From Polytrichum commune (Eukaryota; Streptophyta; Polytrichopsida; Polytrichales; Polytrichaceae), in assembly GCA_950295325.1 (NCBI GenBank), contig OX485803.1, positions 6,074,001-6,138,000 of the forward strand: a stretch of 64,000 nucleotides of DNA, read 5' to 3'. A model generated the notes under the pieces. The model made no database searches, had not been told where the DNA came from, and worked only from the letters and a program-made list of their open reading frames with translations. Of the stretch, positions 57,915 through 64,000 are shown in pieces. Position numbers and translations under genes: made by a program. Within the stretch, counting starts at the first letter, position 1, and the number at the start of each line of letters is the position of its first letter.

Positions 57915-58205
57915 GGCAACCACAGTGCACATGATATTAAGGAGATATGTAGTGTTAACATGGATGCATGATAATAGAGAATTAGTGTAACATGTGACAT
58001 TATGGAATAACACAAAGTCAACTTTACAATGATGACTACGCGTGTGGTTTGGATTCTTTGGTGGTTTATTTTAACATCAAAACCCATGATATAAGGGAGG
58101 GACATGTGACAACAAGGAGGGAGATGTAACCTAAGTTTTTCCATTCCCTAGGGTTTCAGGATTTAAGACGAGGAGTGAAATTAAGGAGCGCGATAATACG
58201 GAGGT
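57915..58205 (-). repeat. Dispersed repeat C, copy 2 (inverted)
   Basis: Inverted relative to 3765-4165; shares GTGCACATGATATTA, GTTAACATGGATGCATGAT and TTCCCTAGGGTTTC. Confidence 0.6.
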
Positions 58206-58244
58206 TAGGGTGTATCAGAGCCCAACATTTTCCTTTTTAATTGC

Positions 58245-58720
58245 ACCCATACCCAGACCATGCCCATCAGCAATGACCTATGCCCACCCATGCCCACCCA
58301 TAGCATGGCATGTGTGCACCCATGCCCACCCATGCCCACACATAGCATGACATGTGCCCACCCACGCCGCACCCATGCCCACCCATTCTATTCAAATTGC
58401 GCCCATGTATTCAAAAATTGTGTAATGTATATTGTGTAATTGTGTAATGTGTCTTGTATGATTGTGTAATTGTGCCCCACCCATGCCCACCCATTATAAT
58501 ATCAAACCCATGCCCACCCATTATAATATCAAACCCATGCCCACCCATGAACAATAATATCGCAGTCATGCCCACCCATGCCCACCCATGAACAATAATA
58601 TCGCAGCCATGCCCACCCATGCCCACCCATGAACAATAATATTGCACCCATGCCCACCCAAAACCCATGGGCATGGGTGGGTATGGGCATGGGCATGGGC
58701 ATGGGTATGGGCACCCAATG
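58245..58720. repeat. ATGCCCACCC minisatellite with an inverted segment
   Basis: Many copies of CCATGCCCACCC; within 58490-58640 they form longer units of about 40-60 bp joined to AACAATAATATCGCAG. From about 58660 the complement (GGGCATGGGTGGG) appears, so the block can fold back. Tandem DNA, not a gene. Confidence 0.85.
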
Positions 58721-59451
58721 TAGGGCTCTGGGGTGTATCCGTATGAGCGCTGAAGATCATGAGGCAAATGGCACAGGCCCAGTTTGGATTTGCTAATCAT
58801 CTCACACTACTTGCGTGCGTTTTTATCCTATGAGAAGGGCTACCATGCAAAGAGAAAAGCATTCAAACAACACACGCCTACTTGAGTAAACATCAGAACT
58901 GTTCAGATGGGATGGCAATCGTATCAGCAGCCATCAGGCTTGCAGTTCAGACTAACTTCCGCAGGTGAGTAACCGAGCTCATTAACCCTTAAACGACATT
59001 GAGAGCCCCAGGGGCTTGATTTGCTTGGAATAACTCAAACTGCGGGAGCTACAGTGAACGGTTTAGGGTTTGTTTTGGGTCTTCTTGTAGTGAAGCGGTG
59101 TGCGCATTCGATGCACCCAATGCGATGCTCCAACTTTGCTGATTCTTCAATCTGGATCCTTGGGAGCTTGTGTGCTTGGTGCGGGGCTTCTGCCCGTTGA
59201 ACTCTTGCGGTTTGCCCGTGTGCTACTGCTTGGTTTTTCCTTTGTTTGCTGCTTGGTTTGAGATGTGCAGAGGGTTGTCAGATTGCCCGTGAGTGGCGGA
59301 GTTCTCATATTTTTGGTAATCTTTTTATTTCCGTTGTAGTGTCCGCTCACTGTGAATGCGGAAGTCCATTGGAGTCAATAGGCTTCTCTCCGATCACTGG
59401 GTGGCCGGAAGCGATTCTCTGCAACTATGGTGCCCTGCAATGACACATAAG
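58721..59451. other. Spacer
   Basis: No confident gene. CAG near 59432 in minus sense could be an acceptor for the minus-strand piece listed next, without proof. Confidence 0.35.
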
Positions 59452-59565
59452 TTAGCCTGCGATGGCCTTAGGTTTGACAGGAGCAACAACCTCTTCCTCC
59501 TCTTCTTCCTCGACTTCTTCCTCGACATCTTCGTTGACATCAGTCTTGCCATTCGTTTCAGACAT
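59452..59565 (-). pseudogene. Short acidic N-terminal fragment
   Basis: ATG at 59563-59565 opens MSETNGKTDVNEDVEEEV, a run of Glu, then VVAPVKPKAIAG and a stop. It looks like the acidic start of a host nuclear or translation-related protein, but the Glu run comes from GAGGAA microsatellite-like DNA. Identity unknown; no further exon could be joined. Confidence 0.25.
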
Positions 59566-59934
59566 TCCACATAGCCTGGTCGCAAAATTCGATTTCACTT
59601 CTTAACCTAGAGATAGAACATCCTGGTTACCAAATTCAGTGCAAGAATTCGGATTGAATGAGGAATCCCATAATCGCTTGCTTGCTGTGAACTGATTGCA
59701 TTGATTTCTCTGTGATCATTGTGGCGACAAAAACCCAACTTCACAAAAACCCAACTTCAGTTCCATTTCGACTTTCACTCAACAGGAAATTCTTGCCTGT
59801 CTTCTTAGATTTGAAGAACTAGGACATGAAATGATAGTGACTGCATGACTTTGAGCAATCTGAGTGTGCGGAGGTTGAATAAGAATCTCATCTCGGGCAA
59901 GAAACCATCTGTTGTTGTTGTGTGGGTGGGGACT

Positions 59935-60015
59935 CTGGGGAGTGGGGTGGGGAGCCAGTCCACAACTGGGTGGTGCACCGGGTTCAATTCCCGGGCTGGC
60001 TGTTGTCAGAACACA
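59935..60015 (+). other. tRNA-like/SINE-like segment
   Basis: CCGGG, TTCAATT, CCCGG at 59979-59995 is a perfect T-arm, and GGTTCAATTCC is an exact B box. No full cloverleaf or clear A box can be drawn upstream, so this is more likely a SINE head or tRNA remnant than a working tRNA gene. Confidence 0.35.
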
Positions 60016-60609
60016 GTACTGTTCAACTAATTTGGGCATGAGAACTATGCAATGGTGGTGGAGCGCGCGGTTTTCGATACTACAGTTCCTCTGCCCGAGA
60101 AACTAACTCCCAGTCCACAACTGCTGCCCTTTTTTGCTTGATTCTTTTTTATTCCTTGCGGGCTGCCCACCCAAGCCAAGAATTGTCGTTTAAGGGTTAA
60201 TGACTTGACCTGAATTTAAAGCATCCACCTAACCCACTTTATCATGACTGAAACTCAAATCCGAAGATTCTACATCTTAAAATGGAGATCAGCATAAGCA
60301 CAATATTATAATCTCGTATTGTCAGTGCGCTATGTACACAGTGAGCTGGAAGTTGACTGGAGCACCATTCCAATTTACCGGTCGATAAAGTCTTCTCTGC
60401 AAAAACAACAACTGCATCAGGTCCTAGTATGGTACCACTACTGCCCTCTATTCAACCCAAGCATGACGCGATTAATCAGTATTATAAAATTGCTGTTAAC
60501 AAATAGATCACGAGTCCAATCTATGCTCATTGCATCCTTTTATGTTTGTGTTTGTGTGTGTGTGAGAGAGAGAGAGGTTGTGAGAGAGGGAGAGATTTGC
60601 TGGACTCAC

Positions 60610-60723
60610 GAGAGTGAAGCTAAGACTGTTCTTAACTTCATGCAACTCCAATCCAGGCATGAATTCTTTGACGATGACATCTGCAGGAGTTTTTTTAGTT
60701 GCAGGCCAATGCCACAGAATCTC
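60610..60723 (-). pseudogene. Isolated coding exon, unidentified
   Basis: Between an acceptor (TTTTATTCCAG) and a donor (GTGAGT), 38 codons read EILWHWPATKKTPADVIVKE, FMPGLELHEVKNSLSFTL. Phase 0 at both sides. Composition is clearly protein-like, but I do not recognise the family. A possible next exon begins at a TTTTTGCAG acceptor near 60400. Likely a captured fragment. Confidence 0.45.
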
Positions 60724-61164
60724 CTGGAATAAAAGAATCAGGTGTATGAACCTGGATGCCTGTCTGAAGAAATTAGTCACAGTTGTGCCAACAAGTACTA
60801 GCTACAAATGTTCTACAACATCAGCGAGAGTTGAGAACCTATTAATTCTTTTGTACTAACTTATGTGGTCGTGTTTACTGAGGTTTTACAATACTACCCA
60901 CAATATTATTGCAAGGGGATTTCAACCAGATGAATGATGTTCATGGAGTTACTGTAATGCATCATGATCAAGATTCATGAAATTGTAATAACAGATATTA
61001 ATCACCGTCCAATTGATCAGAGAGTTTTTTTGTTTTTTTGTTTGGGGGGGGGGGGCAAGCTGCAGGAAGCTGATGAAGAATATTCTCTCCCCATGAGAAT
61101 CATGTGTTTAATTTGAAAAATGATGATCAAGAGTGCAATCACTTATCGTGTGGAATCTGTGCAG

Positions 61165-62121
61165 ACTACTGGAATAACAATGTCTGAAATAGAGCCCATG
61201 GAATCTCCTAAAGCCATCTTGAAGGAGGTTGTCCAACACTGTCTTAACAAGGAGGTGAGTCAGTGGAATAGTCCACTCTCAACAAATGAAATTTTCCATT
61301 CGCTATTGATTAAATCTCAACTTCTGTAACAAGTTGTTCTTGTCACCACTACTGCATCTGTAGTGACCTTTGATTCCTTTCGGTGATTCATATGTTCTGA
61401 ATTTTCTAACAATTCCCAGCTGCTCATTGGCAGTGCGATGTGATGAGGAACAGAGTGCTAGACCAAATAGCGAAGGTACGTATAATGAGTTCTAAGGCTT
61501 GAATAATTTGATTCGAATCACCTCACTCGTTTGTGATACCCCAATGAAGTAGATCACCTGAAAATCACTTGAATTGCCCCAACTGCCTGGCAAAATGTCA
61601 GGCTTGTCAAAAGATTATTTGATCTAGAACATTGTTTTGATTGAATAAATGACGCGGGGTTCATTCCCTTGTAAAGACATGAACCACATGAGATAAAAGC
61701 GTATCTTCAAAGAGGACTATGAACCAATGCACATATTCATGAGTGAATTTTCAGATTTGATGAAAACACATCTAAAATACTTTCAAAATGAATGTCAAAC
61801 ACCCTAAATTTCTCTAGAGCTCTTATGATTTTTTCTTCGAAACATTTTTTTAATCGCATCTCATTTTCTAGTGGAACTATGTTTATCCTCCGGGATAAAT
61901 GCTTGTTTGTTGTACAGGGTCTTGCGGCACTCTGTTGGGTTACAATAGGAGTGGTAGTTGAGTCACATGGTCCACAATGGTTACCAAGAAGTGCATATAC
62001 AAACATCATAATTCAAAAGGAAGAACTCGAACATCTGCGGATGTTGCTCCAGATTACATCGTTGCCTTTGGGTAATATGGAAGCTGACATGGAGTTTAAT
62101 CGCCTCATCATCACTCTACAG
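61165..62121 (+). pseudogene. Three phase-compatible exons of an unidentified gene
   Basis: Exons 61165-61254 (TTGITMSEIEPMESPKAILK, EVVQHCLNKE), 61434-61475 (CDVMRNRVLDQIAK) and 61918-62121 (GLAALCWVTIGVVVESHGPQ, NIIIQKEELEHLRMLLQI, MEADMEFNRLIITLQ). Each is bounded by AG acceptors and GTGAGT, GTACGT or GTAGTT donors and all are phase 0. Consistent phase and clean frames argue for a genuine gene or a captured piece of one. No family recognised. No continuation was found after 62121. Confidence 0.45.
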
Positions 62122-62847
62122 GTAGTTCTAACTTGAAACTTTCGATAAACTTGACATGTAATGTTGTTAAGATTAAGTGCCTCTTTTGAGTTCTGAATAA
62201 TTTCGAAGGTTTCCATTTTGAAATTAGGAGATTACGTAGATGTGGGAGACCCATTTAGCATTTGACAGCTTTGGAAGTTTGGATCACTACTGGAAACCAG
62301 TGGATTTAATGTCATATTTGTTTGTCAACTTTGTGGCGTTCTTAGTTTTCATTGAGAGAAAGTGTCATATTTGTGATATTATTGTGTTTGATAAGCTAAC
62401 ATTAACGCAGTCAAAACGTAGCGGATGTTCACAAATGAGAGTCCCAAGCTTGATTAGGTTACATTTATTATAGATTGAAATTGACTTCACTGTAAATAAG
62501 AACAATAGGTTAGTGGGACTAAAACGGACACTTTTAGTTTGCACCCACTTCTTCTAGTTTCCTAAACATGAGATTAGAAGAGATGGTTAGCAAATTCAAA
62601 TCGAGATGAGAGCCATTTTCCTTATAAAATGCAATGCTTCATATGATTATCCTGTTCATTATGAAGGTGAAGTTTCTCTTTCTTTTCTATAATATCAAAT
62701 CATGTAGGCCTCCCCAATTATGACAACTAGAATAGTTAACAAATTATGGATGTCACAGAGTCCAATCTCATTTGAACATGTCTTTATGGTGTTTGAACTA
62801 AGATCCAATCTAACCATACACCACTCAAATATGTAAGCGAATTATAG
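62122..62847. other. Spacer
   Basis: No recognised features. Confidence 0.4.
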
Positions 62848-63213
62848 TAGAGGCGCCTATTCCCATTCGGGACCCCATCGGTAATCTGTAGGGTACCGGA
62901 CATTCGATCAAGTTGGGATTAAATTTTGATCAAGCCGGAACCAATAGTACCATTACACACGTCCTGGTTTTGAAGTGTTAAAGTGGGGAGGAATGAGCGG
63001 TTATGACAGACTCTAGACATTGGTAATATGTCTAGGCCAGCTTTTGGCTTCAAAAATTTCACAAAAATTTCAATTAGAAAAAAAATTACCAAAAAAAAAA
63101 TTGCAATCCTCCTAATTTCTATCTGAAGTCCTACACATGAAAAAATTGCATAGCTTTATACTTCTCCATATATGGCGCAAAATCTCTTTAGTGATCAGTT
63201 ATGGACGCCTCTA
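62848..63213 (+). mobile_element. MITE family A, copy 3
   Basis: Bounded by TAGAGGCGCC and GGACGCCTCTA. Internal blocks match the copies at 2645 and 29659, including GGGTACCGGA, AATAGTACCAT and GCGCAAAATCTCTTTAGTGA. No coding content. Confidence 0.8.
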
Positions 63214-64000
63214 ATCTAGGTCTACTTACCTTACAGTTGATCACACCAATGCACGTGGCATTCTTCAATGATACAATGTTGTTTACTTTCCATTTAAGAC
63301 ATGGCCTAACCTAGTGGGAATGTAGTCTATGTGGGGTCTTTGTTCCTGAGTATCCAACCTTAGAGTAATAGAAGAGAAAAATATAATCTGTTCTCCAATG
63401 CAAACAAATGTTTACTTGAGTTTTGGATTGAGTGCAAACATCAAGTTCCGGATGCTTTCTGAATCTGAAAAGTATTCAGACTCACTGTAATTCCCTAGCC
63501 GCTGAAGAATGTTATACAATGATGTTCATATTGTGGTGTATATAAAAAAGGGACGCAAACACTTACGAGATTTAAGATTCACGAGTTGCCTATGTTTGTG
63601 TAGGATGCCGATGCCCAAGGAAGAAGTCGAAGACTAACATGTGCTGAACTATCACAAGTATTTGAGTACCTCGGCTCAAACTTATCTCACTGCTTAAGCC
63701 CACTAGCTTTGTGCTTCCCTGAGGTATCGATCCATCCCTCTCCACCTTGCAACTAAAATGCCTTTTGTGTCATCAGTAACAAGTAAGGTGAGTGTGCCTA
63801 AAGTGGACACTTCCAACATTCCAACATTATGTAGGGATATGACAATTTAAAAAACTTTTACATGAAGGCATTAGCAAATATAAATGAGGAGCATGAGTTG
63901 GTCTTGCTATTTTGAGAATGAAAATGAATATCTTTTTGAAGTGGTGCTCATGGATTTTCTTAAGTTATTTTCCTTCAAATATGTACATTTCACACTTGAA
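63214..64000. other. Spacer to the window end
   Basis: No recognised gene, repeat or RNA. Confidence 0.4.

Noticed and set aside
59935-60015. Functional tRNA gene
   Set aside because: A perfect T-arm, but no matching D-arm, anticodon arm and acceptor stem could be drawn.

Overview
The window looks like a transposon-rich stretch of a nuclear plant genome. It has AT-rich spacers, spliceosomal introns, two small gene fragments resembling a plant kinesin-7 and the RNA debranching enzyme DBR1, and an initiator-tRNA primer-binding-site motif of the plant retrotransposon kind. A large-genome land plant, perhaps a non-seed plant, fits best, but the species cannot be named from the sequence. I see no complete, undamaged host gene. 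Almost everything recognisable is a mobile element, a captured gene fragment or a repeat.

Left part (1-8430): a degenerate satellite of about 80 bp, then spacer DNA carrying short inverted-repeat transposons and dispersed repeats that recur elsewhere in the window. Next (8431-about 22034, minus strand) is a very large, decayed LINE of about 13.6 kb. ORF1 has RRM-like segments. ORF2 reads, in order, a hydrophobic repetitive N-terminus, a 2A-like motif with one changed core residue, an APE-type endonuclease, reverse transcriptase, a segment that may be a degenerate Dam-like methyltransferase fold, RNase H and a zinc-finger-like tail. ORF1 is broken by an AT-rich MITE. Beside the LINE (22043-23044) lies a complete fold-back transposon with an 8-bp target duplication and 34-bp tandem repeats in its arms.

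Centre (28231-48826): captured exons, a 938-bp direct repeat whose two copies are 19.3 kb apart, and, between the copies, the most interesting object. This is an 11,428-bp Mutator-like transposon (36165-47592) with terminal inverted repeats and a perfect 10-bp target-site duplication (ACGGAGGAAC). It carries two divergently transcribed genes on either side of a 0.6-kb shared promoter region. One is a transposase with a zinc-ribbon-like N-terminus, a DDE-like core and a SWIM finger. The other is an eight-exon gene of 1,173 codons that joins a ParB-like DGxHR domain to a beta-class-like DNA amino-methyltransferase fold. The first introns of both genes contain arrays of perfect DNA palindromes, including the same 32-bp-period family. 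I infer a transposon that carries its own DNA-modification protein. This copy is slightly broken: one TGA in the methyltransferase gene, three stops and one frameshift in the transposase.

Right part (48827-64000): spacer DNA, small fold-back elements, an inverted pair of LTR-like arms around a primer-binding-site motif, a gag-like remnant, a 21-bp minisatellite, other tandem repeats, a few unidentified exon fragments with good splice sites, and a further MITE copy.
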